From positions 1 to 64,000 of the forward strand of contig JANYHI010000042.1 of assembly GCA_025359125.1 (NCBI GenBank): a stretch of DNA of 64,000 bases. Direction: 5' to 3'. Shown piece by piece: positions 35,244 through 45,788 of the stretch; within the stretch, counting starts at the first letter, position 1; every line of letters starts with the position of its first letter. This DNA is from Cytophagales bacterium. Its GTDB lineage: Bacteria; Bacteroidota; Bacteroidia; Cytophagales; Cyclobacteriaceae. Position numbers and translations under genes: made by a program. The notes beneath the pieces are model-generated. The model searched no databases, was not told the DNA's origin, and worked only from the letters and a program-made list of their open reading frames with translations.

Positions 35244-36446
35244 ATGGATTTTATAAAACATCAGATTGAAAAGATTAAGCCGAACTTTGAAAAAGGTGGC
35301 AAGTGGGAGAAGCACTATTATTCGTTCGAGGCACTTGAAACATTTTTGTTTGCACCCGCTACTACCAACGGTATTAAAGGAGCTCAAATCAGAGACGCCA
35401 TCGATTTGAAAAGATTGATGATGACTGTAATCATATCCATGGTTCCTTGTTTACTTTTTGGAATGTGGAATGTTGGTCATCAACACTTTTTAGCGATTGG
35501 TCAGGCAAGCGCAACGTTCGGGCAAAAGTTTTGGGTTGGCATTGTTCAGGTAATGCCAGTAGTAGTTGTTTCGTACGGTGTTGGTTTAGGAATTGAATTT
35601 ATCTTCGCCACATTCAGAAGACATCCAGTGAATGAAGGATTTCTGGTAACGGGTATGTTAATTCCGTTGGTAATGCCTCCTGATATCCCACTTTGGCAAG
35701 TTGCCATTGCTACAGCCTTCGCTGTAATTATTGGTAAAGAAGCTTTTGGCGGAACAGGTATGAATGTGTTGAACGTAGCATTAACCGCTCGTGCATTTTT
35801 GTACTTCGCGTATCCTACAGATATTTCAGGAAGTGTATGGACTTATTTAGGAGATGCGAAAGCCGCGGCAGGATATTCCGGTGCTACACCGCTATCACTT
35901 GCGGCAGATGCAGCTACTACCGGAACAAATGTTGTTTCGTCATTGAATTCTTTTGGGGCTGGTTGGAATGAGGGTGTGTTTTCATTCTCCAATATGTTTA
36001 TGGGCATCATGCCTGGCTGCATTGGAGAAACTTCAACACTAATGTGTTTGATAGGCGCATTCATATTAATAGCAACAGGCGCAGGGAGCTGGAAAGTGAT
36101 TGTAAGTGTTTTTGGTGGCGCTTATGCTATGGGCTTATTATTAAACCTGATTGGAGGAAATGCTTTTATGGAAATGCCAGCGCATTACCACTTAGTAATT
36201 GGCGGTTTAGCCTTCGGTGCTGTCTTTATGGCGACAGATCCGGTAACGGCATCGCAAACAGAAACAGGAAAATGGATTTATGGCATTTTAATCGGTATGT
36301 TTACTGTATTGATTAGAGTGTTTAACCCAGCCTATCCGGAAGGAATCATGCTGGCGATTTTGTTGATGAATGTGTTCGCTCCGCTCATCGATTATTTTGT
36401 AGTAAACGCAAATAAAAAAAGAAGATTACAACGTGCGACAGTCTAA
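35244..36446 (+). CDS. nqrB: Nqr subunit B
   Basis: The 400-residue membrane subunit has about ten helices. It contains the flavinylation motif SGAT in GYSGATPLSLA, where FMN is attached to threonine, and GKEAFGGTGMNVLNVALTAR. It forms the main sodium path with NqrD/E. Twelve bases follow nqrA. Confidence 0.96.
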   Translation: MDFIKHQIEKIKPNFEKGGKWEKHYYSFEALETFLFAPATTNGIKGAQIRDAIDLKRLMMTVIISMVPCLLFGMWNVGHQHFLAIGQASATFGQKFWVGIVQVMPVVVVSYGVGLGIEFIFATFRRHPVNEGFLVTGMLIPLVMPPDIPLWQVAIATAFAVIIGKEAFGGTGMNVLNVALTARAFLYFAYPTDISGSVWTYLGDAKAAAGYSGATPLSLAADAATTGTNVVSSLNSFGAGWNEGVFSFSNMFMGIMPGCIGETSTLMCLIGAFILIATGAGSWKVIVSVFGGAYAMGLLLNLIGGNAFMEMPAHYHLVIGGLAFGAVFMATDPVTASQTETGKWIYGILIGMFTVLIRVFNPAYPEGIMLAILLMNVFAPLIDYFVVNANKKRRLQRATV

Positions 36447-37161
36447 CCTTTACATCGTTTTATACGCAGCTGCCATCACCATTGTGTGTGGAGGTGCGTT
36501 GGCCATTGCATCTCAAGGCTTAAAGCCTATGCAAGATGCGAACATCGAATTAGAAAGAAAGAAAAATATTCTCTCCACAGTAATGGAATTGAAAGAAGGA
36601 GATAATGTTGAAAAACTTTATTCTGCTCGAGTAAAAGAGAGAGTCATAGATTTTCAAGGAAACGTAAAGAAAGGAATGAAAGCAAGTACAGTAGTAATTG
36701 CAGAACAATATAAGTTGAAGCCCGAAGAAAGACTTCTTCCTATATATGAATTCCTGAATCAAGCCGATACTACCCAAATTGAAAATGCAGTGATGCCTGT
36801 TTATGGTTACGGATTGTGGAATAACATCTGGGGATTTGTTGCTTTAAAATCTGATTTGAATACAGTGCAAGGCGTGAAGTTTGAACATGCAGGTGAAACA
36901 CCGGGTTTGGGCGCGCGCATTACCTCCGAAGAAGTTCAAGCACGCTTTAAAGGCAAAACTGTTTTTGAAGGAGATAATCTAATGTCTGTTACCATTCAAA
37001 AAGGAGAAGGGATGGATTACTCATCCGATGCTCACAAAGTGGATGGAATGTCTGGAGCTACCCTTACGGGGAAAGGCGTAAACAACATGCTGAAGGATTA
37101 CTTCGCTTGTTACAAAAATTATTTAAAGAAGAATCAAAAAACTTTATCACTTAACTTATGA
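36433..37161 (+). CDS. nqrC: Nqr subunit C
   Basis: The 242-residue protein has one N-terminal helix and a periplasmic FMN domain with the covalent flavin motif SGATLT in [17 protein letters not shown]. It overlaps nqrB by 14 bases. The flavin transferase ApbE needed to load it is not in the window. Confidence 0.95.
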   Translation: MRQSNLYIVLYAAAITIVCGGALAIASQGLKPMQDANIELERKKNILSTVMELKEGDNVEKLYSARVKERVIDFQGNVKKGMKASTVVIAEQYKLKPEERLLPIYEFLNQADTTQIENAVMPVYGYGLWNNIWGFVALKSDLNTVQGVKFEHAGETPGLGARITSEEVQARFKGKTVFEGDNLMSVTIQKGEGMDYSSDAHKVDGMSGATLTGKGVNNMLKDYFACYKNYLKKNQKTLSLNL

Positions 37162-37826
37162 GTACCGCTGCAGCAGAACTGGAAGTTGTAGAGAAAAAGG
37201 CAGAACCACTTTTCTCTAAGAAGAATAAGACGCTAATTACTAACCCGTTGGATATTGACAATCCAATTACAGTTCAAATCTTGGGTGTTTGTTCTGCTTT
37301 GGCGGTAACAACCCAAATGAAGCCGGCCTTCGTAATGTCGTTAGGTTTGATGATTGTAACCGCATCTTCTAACGTGGTTATATCTATGATGAGGAATTCA
37401 ATCCCTTCACGCATTCGTATCATCGTGCAATTGGCGGTCGTTTCCTTATGGGTAATTTTGGTAGACCAGCTTTTGAAAGCCTATGTGTACGATGTATCAA
37501 AACAATTATCAGTTTTCGTTGGATTGATCATTACCAACTGTATTGTAATGGGGCGCTTAGAAGCCTTTGCCATGGCGAATAAACCTTGGCCCTCTTTTCT
37601 GGATGGTATTGGAAACGGATTAGGTTACGGAGTAATTTTGATGCTGGTGGCTTTCGTACGCGAGCTATTTGGAGGTGGAAGTTTATTCGGATATAAAGTG
37701 TTTGATGCGCTCGGCATTCACTACCAAGGAAATGGTTTACTATTGTTGCCTGCCGGTGCTTGTATTTTGGTGGGAGTTATAATTTGGGTGCAGCGTACAT
37801 TAAACGGACACAGAGAGTCTCATTAA
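37158..37826 (+). CDS. nqrD: Nqr subunit D
   Basis: The 222-residue protein has six helices. [14 protein letters not shown] carries the conserved cysteine that, with one in NqrE, holds the intramembrane iron centre. It overlaps nqrC by four bases. Confidence 0.96.
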   Translation: MSTAAAELEVVEKKAEPLFSKKNKTLITNPLDIDNPITVQILGVCSALAVTTQMKPAFVMSLGLMIVTASSNVVISMMRNSIPSRIRIIVQLAVVSLWVILVDQLLKAYVYDVSKQLSVFVGLIITNCIVMGRLEAFAMANKPWPSFLDGIGNGLGYGVILMLVAFVRELFGGGSLFGYKVFDALGIHYQGNGLLLLPAGACILVGVIIWVQRTLNGHRESH

Positions 37827-37836
37827 TATTTAGACT

Positions 37837-38451
37837 ATGGAAAATTTAGTAAACATCGGCATCAGATCGATCTTTATCGATAACATGATCTTCGCTTACT
37901 TCTTAGGAATGTGTTCTTTCTTAGCCATTTCTAAAAAAGTAAAAACAGCAATCGGATTGGGCGTGGCCGTAATCTTTGTAATTGGCATCACCGTTCCAAT
38001 CAACTGGTTAATTCAGAATTATGTATTAGTTCCGGGTGCATTAGCTTGGCTAGGTGACGATTTTAAAAACATTGATTTAAGCTTTTTACAGTTTATTGTT
38101 TTCATTTCTGTTATAGCAGCGATAACGCAGTTAACGGAAATGGCAGTTGAAAAATTCTCTCCTGCACTTTACGGGACACTTGGAATTTTTCTTCCGTTGA
38201 TTGCGGTAAATTGTTCAGTATTAGGTGCTGCCTTATTTATGGTTGGTCGCCCTTACAATTTAGCAGAGGCTACTGTTTTTGGAATTGGATCGGGAACCGG
38301 ATGGATGTTGGCCATTGTTGCCTTGGCGGGAGTGAGAGAGAAAATGAAATACTCGAATGTGCCTGCTCCGTTAAGGGGATTGGGAATTACTTTCATTTTG
38401 GTTGGGTTAATGTCGTTGGGCTTCTTAAGTTTCTTGGGCTTCTCAATATAG
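37837..38451 (+). CDS. nqrE: Nqr subunit E
   Basis: The 204-residue protein is homologous to NqrD, with [14 protein letters not shown]-like start ([13 protein letters not shown]) and [13 protein letters not shown] carrying the iron-binding cysteine. The operon ends here with a terminator. nqrF, which normally follows, is absent. Confidence 0.96.
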   Translation: MENLVNIGIRSIFIDNMIFAYFLGMCSFLAISKKVKTAIGLGVAVIFVIGITVPINWLIQNYVLVPGALAWLGDDFKNIDLSFLQFIVFISVIAAITQLTEMAVEKFSPALYGTLGIFLPLIAVNCSVLGAALFMVGRPYNLAEATVFGIGSGTGWMLAIVALAGVREKMKYSNVPAPLRGLGITFILVGLMSLGFLSFLGFSI

Positions 38452-38475
38452 AATGCAGTTAACGAAAGAAATGTA

Positions 38476-38499
38476 AAGGCTTCGCAAGAAGCCTTTTTT
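38476..38499 (+). terminator. Terminator after nqrE
   Basis: AAGGCTTC pairs with GAAGCCTT around GCAA, followed by a T run. Confidence 0.88.
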
Positions 38500-38523
38500 G
38501 TTGAATAGAAAATTTTTAAAATT

Positions 38524-39096
38524 ATGATGAAGGGAATTTTTGGGAAAATTGTGCGCTACTTTTTTAACGGTACGCTATTTATTGTACCCTTGGTGGCGAC
38601 AGTATATTTTATCATTATTTCTTTTCAATGGCTGGATAGCCGACTGAATCTTCCATACCCGGGAGTAGGCTTTGCCATTATTTTATCGGTGATAACACTC
38701 TTTGGTTATTTCACCACCAACTTTGCTTTCAAAGCATTTTCTAATTGGTTCGATCGCGGAATGAACCGCATTCCGCTGGTGAAACTAATTTACTCTTCGG
38801 TGAAGGATTTACTAGCAGCTTTTGTAGGCGATAAGAAAAAATTCGATCGACCCGTATTGGTTTGCATTAATAAAGAGAACCAACTTCACCGCATAGGCTT
38901 TATCACGCAACAAGATTTGACAGAGCTTGGTTTAAAAGATATGGTAGTAGTTTATTTTCCACAATCGTACGCAGTAGCAGGCGATCATTTTGTAGTGCCT
39001 CGCGAAAGTGTACAATCATTAAATATCCCCGGATCAATTGCTATGAAATTTATCATTTCCGGTGGAGTTTCAGGATTTAGTGAGGTGAAAGATTAA
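38524..39096 (+). CDS. DUF502 membrane protein
   Basis: The 190-residue protein has two helices (near residues 12-32 and 48-70) and the family segments PGVGFAIILSVITLFGYF, RIPLVKLIYSSVKDLL and the late VFFPQSYAVAG-like VYFPQSYAVAGDHFVVP. DUF502 members are widespread and have no settled function. Confidence 0.92.
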   Translation: MMKGIFGKIVRYFFNGTLFIVPLVATVYFIIISFQWLDSRLNLPYPGVGFAIILSVITLFGYFTTNFAFKAFSNWFDRGMNRIPLVKLIYSSVKDLLAAFVGDKKKFDRPVLVCINKENQLHRIGFITQQDLTELGLKDMVVVYFPQSYAVAGDHFVVPRESVQSLNIPGSIAMKFIISGGVSGFSEVKD

Positions 39097-39318
39097 TCAA
39101 TCGCTAATTTCTCAACAACTTTTCACCAGTCGAAGAGCATTCGTAATGTTGAAAGAGAAGTTGTTCGCATCAATAAGCTTTTAGAAGGCTTAATTATTAA
39201 AGGACAAATTAACATCCGTTAGCTGGAAGAATTACCATTTCTCTTTTGCCATCTCACCAACTAAACTCTACTTTCGAACTTTATTAACTCTGCCACGACA
39301 GGAACCATCAACTACATT
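39097..39318. other. Spacer with a startless open frame
   Basis: Directly after the DUF502 stop, in the same frame, about 41 codons stay open (…NVEREVVRINKLLEGLIIKG…) to a stop near 39222. No start codon is seen. It may be a gene remnant or a chance frame. Confidence 0.2.
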
Positions 39319-40620
39319 ATGCGTCAACAATTATTAAGTGAGGGAGCGAAAGAGCTGAGCTATGAAATACGAGAGATCGTAAAGAAGGCAGAGCAAATTA
39401 AAAATTTGGGAAAGGAAATTCAGTGGGAAAATATTGGAGATCCAATTCAAAAGAATCATTTTATTCCTGCATGGATCAAACAAATTATTGCTGATCTTTC
39501 TTTGCAGAACGACACGTATGGCTATTGTTCATCAAAAGGAATTTTAGAAACACGTCAGTTTTTGGCTACTCAAAATAATTCGCGCCAAGGCGCACAAATT
39601 ACACCCGATGATATTTGTTTCTTCAACGGCTTGGGTGATGCCATCGCAAAAGTATATCAATACATCGCACCCACCTCGCGCATTATTGGCCCATCGCCTG
39701 CTTACTCAACACACTCTAGTGCCGAGGCAGCACATGCTAGCAATGAGCCACTTACCTATAAGTTAGATCCCGATAATAAATGGTACCCTGATCTCGATGA
39801 CTTGTATAATAAAGTCAAGTACAATCCCAATGTAGTGGGTATCCTTATTATCAATCCGGATAACCCAACAGGTATGGTCTATCCGTTAGAAACATTGAAA
39901 CGGATTGTGGCCATCGCGCGCGAGTTTAATTTATTTTTGATTTGCGATGAGATCTATTTGAACATCATCTATAATGGGGCTCGCGCATATGCATTGGCCG
40001 AAGTAATTGAAGATGTTCCGGGTATAGCTATGAAAGGCATTTCGAAAGAACTTCCTTGGCCTGGCGCGCGCTGCGGTTGGATGGAATATTACAACCGCAA
40101 TAAAGATGTTGACTTCAATCGTTTATGCAACGCTATCGACAATGCAAAAATGATTGAGGTTTGTTCTACTAAACTTCCGCAGTTGGCAATTCCCAAAATT
40201 TTGGGCGACTCTCGCTTTAAAGCTTATCGAGAAGAAACGAACCAGAAGATTGGCAAGCGCAGCAAAATAATTTGTGATATTTTTAGAACGGTGCCACAGC
40301 TAACTTTTAATGAAACATTTGGCGCATTTTATAATACTATTATTTTTAGAACGGGTGCATTAAAGCCTAATCAAAAAATAGAAATTCAGGATGCTAAAAT
40401 TAAAGCGCTAGTAGAAGAATGGACAGCCCAAGAAATGCCTTTTGATAAACGCTTTGTCTATTACTTGCTTGGCGCGAAGGGTATTTGCGTAGTACCTATC
40501 TCTTCATTTTGTTCAGAGCTTCAAGGCTTTCGTGTTACGTTGCTGGAAGAAAATGAAGAGACGTTGGTTAAAACATTTACAGCGATTAGTGATGGGATTG
40601 TAGAGTATTTAGGTTCTTAG
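39319..40620 (+). CDS. Class I/II pyridoxal-phosphate aminotransferase
   Basis: The 433-residue protein has NPDNPTG near residue 180, CDEIYLNI, and SKELPWPGARCGW with the cofactor lysine. It is close to alanine/aspartate-type aminotransferases of fold type I. The substrate cannot be told, but its place just before the ilv cluster would suit a role in amino acid synthesis. It is separated from ilvE by the attenuator and probably has its own transcript. Confidence 0.9.
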   Translation: MRQQLLSEGAKELSYEIREIVKKAEQIKNLGKEIQWENIGDPIQKNHFIPAWIKQIIADLSLQNDTYGYCSSKGILETRQFLATQNNSRQGAQITPDDICFFNGLGDAIAKVYQYIAPTSRIIGPSPAYSTHSSAEAAHASNEPLTYKLDPDNKWYPDLDDLYNKVKYNPNVVGILIINPDNPTGMVYPLETLKRIVAIAREFNLFLICDEIYLNIIYNGARAYALAEVIEDVPGIAMKGISKELPWPGARCGWMEYYNRNKDVDFNRLCNAIDNAKMIEVCSTKLPQLAIPKILGDSRFKAYREETNQKIGKRSKIICDIFRTVPQLTFNETFGAFYNTIIFRTGALKPNQKIEIQDAKIKALVEEWTAQEMPFDKRFVYYLLGAKGICVVPISSFCSELQGFRVTLLEENEETLVKTFTAISDGIVEYLGS

Positions 40621-40729
40621 TTAACCGCTTACCTAACATTCGTTATCTCAAAAACCAAAACTTTTTTCTTCACTTTCGTTGATTACCACAACAAAATTTT
40701 GCCATCTTGCACTAGCACAAACAGAGCAG

Positions 40730-40834
40730 ATGAAAAATATTAATTTTTTAAAAGTAAAAATGAATCAGGTTGCCCTGATCCATAATTTGCTTGTGCTAAT
40801 TATTGTCATTATTCTCCGAAAACCGGGGCTGTGA
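40730..40834 (+). CDS. ilv leader peptide
   Basis: The 34-residue peptide has 17 Leu, Ile or Val residues, ten of them in a row (LLVLIIVIIL, residues 20-29). Its stop is at 40832-40834. A terminator hairpin follows at 40856-40886 and ilvE starts at 40926. This is the classical layout of amino acid attenuation: scarce charged Leu/Ile/Val tRNA stalls the ribosome in the run. A second ATG at 40760 could also start it. Confidence 0.85.
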   Translation: MKNINFLKVKMNQVALIHNLLVLIIVIILRKPGL

Positions 40835-40894
40835 CGATTTTGTAAAAGAAATTTTAAACCGTCCCGCCAAAAAGCGGGACGGTTTTATTTTATA
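40764..40894 (+). promoter_or_regulatory. Transcription attenuator of the ilv operon
   Basis: A first hairpin, ATCAGG (40764-40769) with CCTGAT (40774-40779), could act as a pause site. The terminator is CCGTCCCGC (40859-40867) with GCGGGACGG (40874-40882), followed by TTTTATTTTAT. CGGGGC (40824-40829) can pair with GTCCCG (40861-40866) and so prevent the terminator. A ribosome stalled in the Leu/Ile/Val run leaves CGGGGC free, while one at the stop codon three bases beyond it covers it. The pairing is my reading and needs folding analysis. Confidence 0.78.
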
Positions 40895-40903
40895 GCTACC
40901 ACA

Positions 40904-40920
40904 ACAAACTAACGATTGTT
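40904..40920 (+). promoter_or_regulatory. 17-base element shared by ilvE and leuC leaders, copy 1
   Basis: ACAAACTAACGATTGTT lies five bases before the ilvE ATG. The identical sequence lies directly before the leuC GTG (60457-60473). It contains the short inverted repeat ACAA/TTGT. It may be an operator or an RNA element shared by the two branched-chain operons. Confidence 0.55.
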
Positions 40921-40925
40921 TCAAC

Positions 40926-41819
40926 ATGATAGAATATTATAACGAACAGACGGTACTTTTTCTGGATGGAAAATTTGTAAAAGCCAACGAGGCGAAAATG
41001 GATTTGTTCGGACAAACGTTTCACTATGGCTACGGAGTGTTTGAAGGGATTCGTTCGTACGAAACGGTGAATGGTGTAAAAGTATTTAAGCCTCGTGCGC
41101 ACTTCGAGCGACTTCAACGCAGTTGCCAACTGATGGGTATTCCATTTACCTACAGCGTGGATGAGCTCATTCAATTAACCTATCAGGTTTTAGAAAAAAA
41201 TAACTTGGCCAATGCCTACATCCGTCCATTGGTTTTTTGTGGCCCTAATATGGAACTTACTTCACCTTCCAATGTATCGTTAATGATCACCGCGTGGGAG
41301 TGTGAGCAACATCCTACCCTAAATCCAAAACGCATTTGCATTTCTTCATTTCAACGCCCTAATCCAAAAGCGGTAACTGTAGAAGCGAAAGTGTGTGGCT
41401 TGTATGTGAACTCAATCTTAGCTACCACCGAAGCAAAAAGACGTGGCTTTGATGATGGATTGTTGTTAGACTTAAGTGGATTTGTTGCTGAAGGTCCTGG
41501 TGCTAATTTCTTTTACGAGAAAGAGGGCGTGATTTATACACCACCTGCAACCAGCATCTTGCCGGGCATCACTCGCAAAACGGTTATTGAAATTTGTAAG
41601 GAGTTGGAATTGCCTGTAGAAGAAAAATACTTTAAGCCCGAAGAATTATTTGAGGCAGACAGCGCATTTTTCTGCAGTACCATGCAAGAGATAGTAGCAA
41701 TAGAATCCTTCGAACGTCAGTCAGTAACAAAAGTATGGAAAGATTCGATGGGAGCGTTGATTCAAGAGACTTACAGAAATCTTGTATTGGAGAAAAGTTA
41801 TTCGTATGTAATTGTATAA
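40926..41819 (+). CDS. ilvE: Branched-chain amino acid aminotransferase
   Basis: A fold type IV aminotransferase of 297 residues. FGQTFHYGYGVFEGIRSYET is near the N-terminus, the cofactor lysine is in VEAKVCGLYVNSILA, and the glutamate loop is VAEGPGANFF. It does the last step to Leu, Ile and Val. It is the first structural gene after the attenuator. Confidence 0.94.
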   Translation: MIEYYNEQTVLFLDGKFVKANEAKMDLFGQTFHYGYGVFEGIRSYETVNGVKVFKPRAHFERLQRSCQLMGIPFTYSVDELIQLTYQVLEKNNLANAYIRPLVFCGPNMELTSPSNVSLMITAWECEQHPTLNPKRICISSFQRPNPKAVTVEAKVCGLYVNSILATTEAKRRGFDDGLLLDLSGFVAEGPGANFFYEKEGVIYTPPATSILPGITRKTVIEICKELELPVEEKYFKPEELFEADSAFFCSTMQEIVAIESFERQSVTKVWKDSMGALIQETYRNLVLEKSYSYVIV

Positions 41820-41904
41820 TTAGTTATTAGTTAATTGAAAATCGTTAATAGTCCATAATTAAAAATACCATTAACGAATAGCTAATAACCAACCACTAAT
41901 TTAA
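41820..41904. repeat. Palindromic AT-rich spacer ilvE-ilvD
   Basis: GTTATTAG at the left pairs with CTAATAAC at the right, and an inner stem CGTTAAT/ATTAACG lies between. It occupies almost the whole spacer. Confidence 0.5.
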
Positions 41905-43584
41905 ATGGAACTAAATAAATACAGTCGCACTATCACCCAAGATCCAACACTTCCTGCATCGCAGGCGATGTTATACGGAATTGGATTGACGGAACACGAT
42001 TTAAAAAAGGCACAAGTAGGAATTGTGAGCACTGGTTTTGATGGCAACACGTGCAACATGCATTTGAATGCGCTGGCGCAAGAAGTAAAGACTGCCGTCT
42101 GGGATCAGGAACTGGTTGGTTTAATTTTTCATACAATTGGAGTGAGCGATGGGATTTCGAACGGCACTGAAGGCATGCGCTATTCGTTAGTGAGCCGAGA
42201 AGTAATTGCAGACTCCATTGAAACTGTTTGTGGCGCACAATATTACGATGGGTTAATTGCCGTAGTGGGTTGTGATAAAAATATGCCTGGCTCTGTGATG
42301 GCAATGGGAAGATTGAATCGTCCTGCTATTATGGTATATGGAGGAACGATAGCTGGAGGACATTACAAAGGGAAAGAGTTGAACATCGTTTCAGCTTTTG
42401 AAGCACTGGGTGAAAAAATTCAAAATAAACTTTCGGATGAAGACTTTAAAGGTATCATCCAAAATGCTTGCCCTGGTGCAGGCGCATGTGGTGGCATGTA
42501 CACTGCCAATACAATGGCATCTGCTATTGAAGCGTTGGGCATGTCGCTTCCGTACTCTTCTTCTAATCCGGCATTGAGCAAAGAAAAATCTGAAGAGTGT
42601 GCTGAAGCAGGTAAAGCAATTCGCCTGTTGTTAGAAAAGGATTTAAAACCGCGCGACATCATGACGGAGAAGGCATTTGAAAATGCAATTACTATTGTGA
42701 TGGTATTGGGTGGATCTACCAATGCCGTGTTGCATTTAATTGCGATGGCTAAATGTGTGGGCGTTAAAATCACGCAAGAAGATTTTCAGCGCATCTCAGA
42801 TAAAACTCCGCTGATCGCGGATTTGAAGCCGAGTGGAAAATACCTGATGGATGCACTTCATAAAATTGGTGGGGTGCCATCGGTAATGAAATATTTATTG
42901 CAAAAAGGTTTTCTCCATGGCGATTGCATCACCGTTACAGGTAAAACCATAGCTGAGAATATCACCAAAGCAAAAAATCTTGATTTTGAAAAACAAGATA
43001 TTATTGTTCCGCTCGAAAGGCCGATTAAGAAAACGGGTCACTTACAGATTCTCTACGGTAATCTAGCAGAGAAGGGATCAGTAGCAAAAATTACGGGCAA
43101 GGAAGGCGAACGCTTTAAAGGCACCGCTCGTGTTTTTAATGGTGAGTTTGAATTGACAGATGGTATTCGGTCGGGTAAAATAAAAGAAGGCGATGTAGTA
43201 GTGATACGATATGTAGGCCCGAAGGGTGCACCGGGAATGCCAGAGATGTTGAAGCCAACGAGTTTGATTATGGGATCGGGCTTAGGTAAATCTGTTGCGT
43301 TGATAACGGATGGAAGATTTTCAGGAGGCTCTCACGGATTTGTGATTGGTCACATCACACCGGAAGCAGCGGAGGGCGGATTGCTTTCTTTAGTGGAAGA
43401 TGGCGACTGGATTGAGATTGATGTAAAGAAGCATCAGATCAATTTATTAGTAGATGAAAAAACAATAGCGATCAGGCGATCGCTCTATAAAGCACCAGCT
43501 TCTCGTGCAACGAGTGGCGTACTTTATAAATATGCAAAACAAGTAAAAACGGCTGCCGATGGATGCGTTACTGACGAAGACTAA
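41905..43584 (+). CDS. ilvD: Dihydroxy-acid dehydratase
   Basis: The 559-residue iron-sulfur enzyme has [20 protein letters not shown] and [20 protein letters not shown] with the cluster cysteines, and [19 protein letters not shown]. It dehydrates dihydroxy acids in Val and Ile synthesis. Its end overlaps ilvB by 26 bases. Confidence 0.97.
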   Translation: MELNKYSRTITQDPTLPASQAMLYGIGLTEHDLKKAQVGIVSTGFDGNTCNMHLNALAQEVKTAVWDQELVGLIFHTIGVSDGISNGTEGMRYSLVSREVIADSIETVCGAQYYDGLIAVVGCDKNMPGSVMAMGRLNRPAIMVYGGTIAGGHYKGKELNIVSAFEALGEKIQNKLSDEDFKGIIQNACPGAGACGGMYTANTMASAIEALGMSLPYSSSNPALSKEKSEECAEAGKAIRLLLEKDLKPRDIMTEKAFENAITIVMVLGGSTNAVLHLIAMAKCVGVKITQEDFQRISDKTPLIADLKPSGKYLMDALHKIGGVPSVMKYLLQKGFLHGDCITVTGKTIAENITKAKNLDFEKQDIIVPLERPIKKTGHLQILYGNLAEKGSVAKITGKEGERFKGTARVFNGEFELTDGIRSGKIKEGDVVVIRYVGPKGAPGMPEMLKPTSLIMGSGLGKSVALITDGRFSGGSHGFVIGHITPEAAEGGLLSLVEDGDWIEIDVKKHQINLLVDEKTIAIRRSLYKAPASRATSGVLYKYAKQVKTAADGCVTDED

Positions 43585-45316
43585 GGAAAAAGTGGCTGCG
43601 CCCACACTTAAAAAAATTACCGGATCAGAAGTACTGCTACGTTGCCTAGTAGCCGAAGGTGTTGATGTACTTTTCGGTTATCCGGGTGGTGCTATCATGC
43701 CGGTGTATGATGCGCTCTATTCGTATGCCGATAAGTTGAATCATATTTTAGTTAGGCATGAGCAAGGTGCGATACATGCTGCACAAGGTTTTGCGCGTGT
43801 AAGCGGACAAGTGGGAGTGGCATTGGCAACGTCTGGCCCTGGTGCTACCAATTTAGTAACAGGCTTAGCTGATGCGTTGATTGACTCAACACCAGTAGTG
43901 TGTATCACAGGCCAAGTGTTTGCGCACTTGTTAGGTACCGATGCATTTCAAGAAATTGATGTGATAAATACAACGCTTCCGGTAACGAAATGGAACATAC
44001 AAGTAACCGAAGCAAAAGACATTGCACCTGCCGTGGCGAAAGCATTTTATATTTCTAAGACGGGCAGGCCCGGTCCCGTGCTGATCGACATCACTAAAAA
44101 TGCTCAGAACGAATGGATCGAAGAGTTTGAATACGAAAAGTGTGAATCGATCAGAACATACAAACCAAAACCTGTTGTTCAGAAATCACAAATTGAAGTA
44201 GCTGCAGAATTAATAAATAACGCAAAGCGTCCTTATATTTTAGCCGGGCAAGGAGTATTACTTTCGGGTGCCACAAAAGAATTGATTGCTTTCTCAGAAA
44301 AAACAGGAATACCTGTTGCTTCTACTTTGTTAGGATTAGGCGCCTTTCCACAAGATCATCCTAACTATGTGGGCTACCTCGGCATGCACGGAAACTATTC
44401 CACTAACGTGAATACGAACGAGTGTGATGTATTGATAGGATTAGGGATGCGTTTTGATGATCGTGTAACTGGTAACGTAAGTAAGTATGCCCAACAAGCT
44501 AAGATCATTCATATTGATATTGATAAAGCAGAGATCAATAAAATTATAAAGACAGACGCATTTATTTTAGCCGATGCAAGAGAAGCATTAATTGCTTTAA
44601 TTGAAAAATGCGATTCAAAAAAGCATATAGAGTGGATGGATACGTTTCATCAAATGGATAAAATTGAATACGAGAAAGTTATTCGACATGAGTTTGAGCC
44701 GAAGAGCGAAGAGTTGATGATGGCTGAAGTAATTAATTGTCTTTCTAATAAAACGAATGGAGAGGCAATTGTGGTGACAGATGTAGGGCAACACCAAATG
44801 GTAACTTCACGCTATTATAAATTTAAGAATCCACGCACCAATGTTACTTCAGGTGGTGCGGGTACAATGGGATTTTCTTTACCTGCAGCCATGGGTGCTA
44901 AGCTGGCCATGCCACATAAGCAAGTAGTTGCTGTAATTGGCGATGGTGGTTATCAGATGACGGTGCAAGAATTGGGTACGATTATGCAGTACAAGATTCC
45001 TGTTAAAATATTGGTGTTGAATAATAATTTTTTAGGAATGGTTCGGCAGTGGCAACAACTATTTCATGAAAAACGCTATTCATTTACTGAAATGCAGAAT
45101 CCGAATTTTGTAAAAATTGCAGAAGCATATGACATCCCCGCAAGGAAAGTTGTAAAACGAGAAGAGTTGGATTTGGCAATACAAGAAATGTTGGATGCAA
45201 AGACTTCTTATTTCTTAGAAGCCGTGGTTGGGAAGGAAGATAATGTTTTTCCGATGGTGCCGGCTGGCGCTGGTGTGGGGGAAGTAATTTTGGAAATACC
45301 GAACAGTAGCAAGTAG
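43559..45316 (+). CDS. ilvB: Acetolactate synthase large subunit
   Basis: The 585-residue thiamine-diphosphate enzyme has the catalytic glutamate in [31 protein letters not shown] and the cofactor region [20 protein letters not shown]. The ATG at 43559 lies inside ilvD in another frame, so translation is coupled. Confidence 0.97.
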   Translation: MDALLTKTKEKVAAPTLKKITGSEVLLRCLVAEGVDVLFGYPGGAIMPVYDALYSYADKLNHILVRHEQGAIHAAQGFARVSGQVGVALATSGPGATNLVTGLADALIDSTPVVCITGQVFAHLLGTDAFQEIDVINTTLPVTKWNIQVTEAKDIAPAVAKAFYISKTGRPGPVLIDITKNAQNEWIEEFEYEKCESIRTYKPKPVVQKSQIEVAAELINNAKRPYILAGQGVLLSGATKELIAFSEKTGIPVASTLLGLGAFPQDHPNYVGYLGMHGNYSTNVNTNECDVLIGLGMRFDDRVTGNVSKYAQQAKIIHIDIDKAEINKIIKTDAFILADAREALIALIEKCDSKKHIEWMDTFHQMDKIEYEKVIRHEFEPKSEELMMAEVINCLSNKTNGEAIVVTDVGQHQMVTSRYYKFKNPRTNVTSGGAGTMGFSLPAAMGAKLAMPHKQVVAVIGDGGYQMTVQELGTIMQYKIPVKILVLNNNFLGMVRQWQQLFHEKRYSFTEMQNPNFVKIAEAYDIPARKVVKREELDLAIQEMLDAKTSYFLEAVVGKEDNVFPMVPAGAGVGEVILEIPNSSK

Positions 45317-45391
45317 TAAGATATAAGTAACAAGAAAGTCATTGTACCAAGATTCTCACGTCCTGCTACTTACGTCTAACATCTAAAAAAT
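45317..45391. repeat. Spacer ilvB-ilvN with weak inverted repeat
   Basis: GTAGCAAGTAG near the left end partly pairs with CTGCTACTTAC near the right end. It is less perfect than the other spacers of the cluster. Confidence 0.3.
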
Positions 45392-45682
45392 ATGAAAAAA
45401 GATTTTACACTGGAGTTGGCTGCGGATAATAATTTTTCAGTATTGAACCGAATTATTAATATCCTCAACAGGCGCAGGGTGCGTATTAAAAAATTAATGG
45501 CGCATGAAAATGAAAATGACTTTAGAAGAGGCGGTGTGATTTTGTTGCTCCATACCACTGAAGAAATGATTGAGAAAGTCTCAAATCAGTTGGAAAAACT
45601 AATAGAAGTTGAAAACGTAAGGTCGCGTGAAGGAAGTGATTTATATTTTGAACTAAGTGAACGGATTGTAGATGTAGACTAA
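45392..45682 (+). CDS. ilvN: Acetolactate synthase small (ACT) subunit
   Basis: The 96-residue protein is a single ACT domain (LELAADNNFSVLNRIINILN, RRVRIKKLMA) like the short E. coli IlvM/IlvN. It regulates the large subunit by valine feedback. The second domain found in longer IlvH proteins is missing, which is usual for Bacteroidota of this type. Confidence 0.9.
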   Translation: MKKDFTLELAADNNFSVLNRIINILNRRRVRIKKLMAHENENDFRRGGVILLLHTTEEMIEKVSNQLEKLIEVENVRSREGSDLYFELSERIVDVD

Positions 45683-45788
45683 AGGTTAAAAGTTATTAAT
45701 TAATTGTAAGAGACTTTTTAATCGATTGATAACTGATATAACTATTAATGAAAAGCAGATAACTAATAAATAACTAACAACTAATAAA
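45683..45788. repeat. Palindromic AT-rich spacer ilvN-ilvC
   Basis: It is built of words such as GTTATTAATTAATTG at the left and ACTAATAAATAACTAAC at the right that are partly inverse to one another. No gene. Confidence 0.4.

Noticed and set aside
39097-39225. C-terminal extension of the DUF502 gene by stop read-through
   Set aside because: Family members end at the first stop, and the following frame shows no conserved features.
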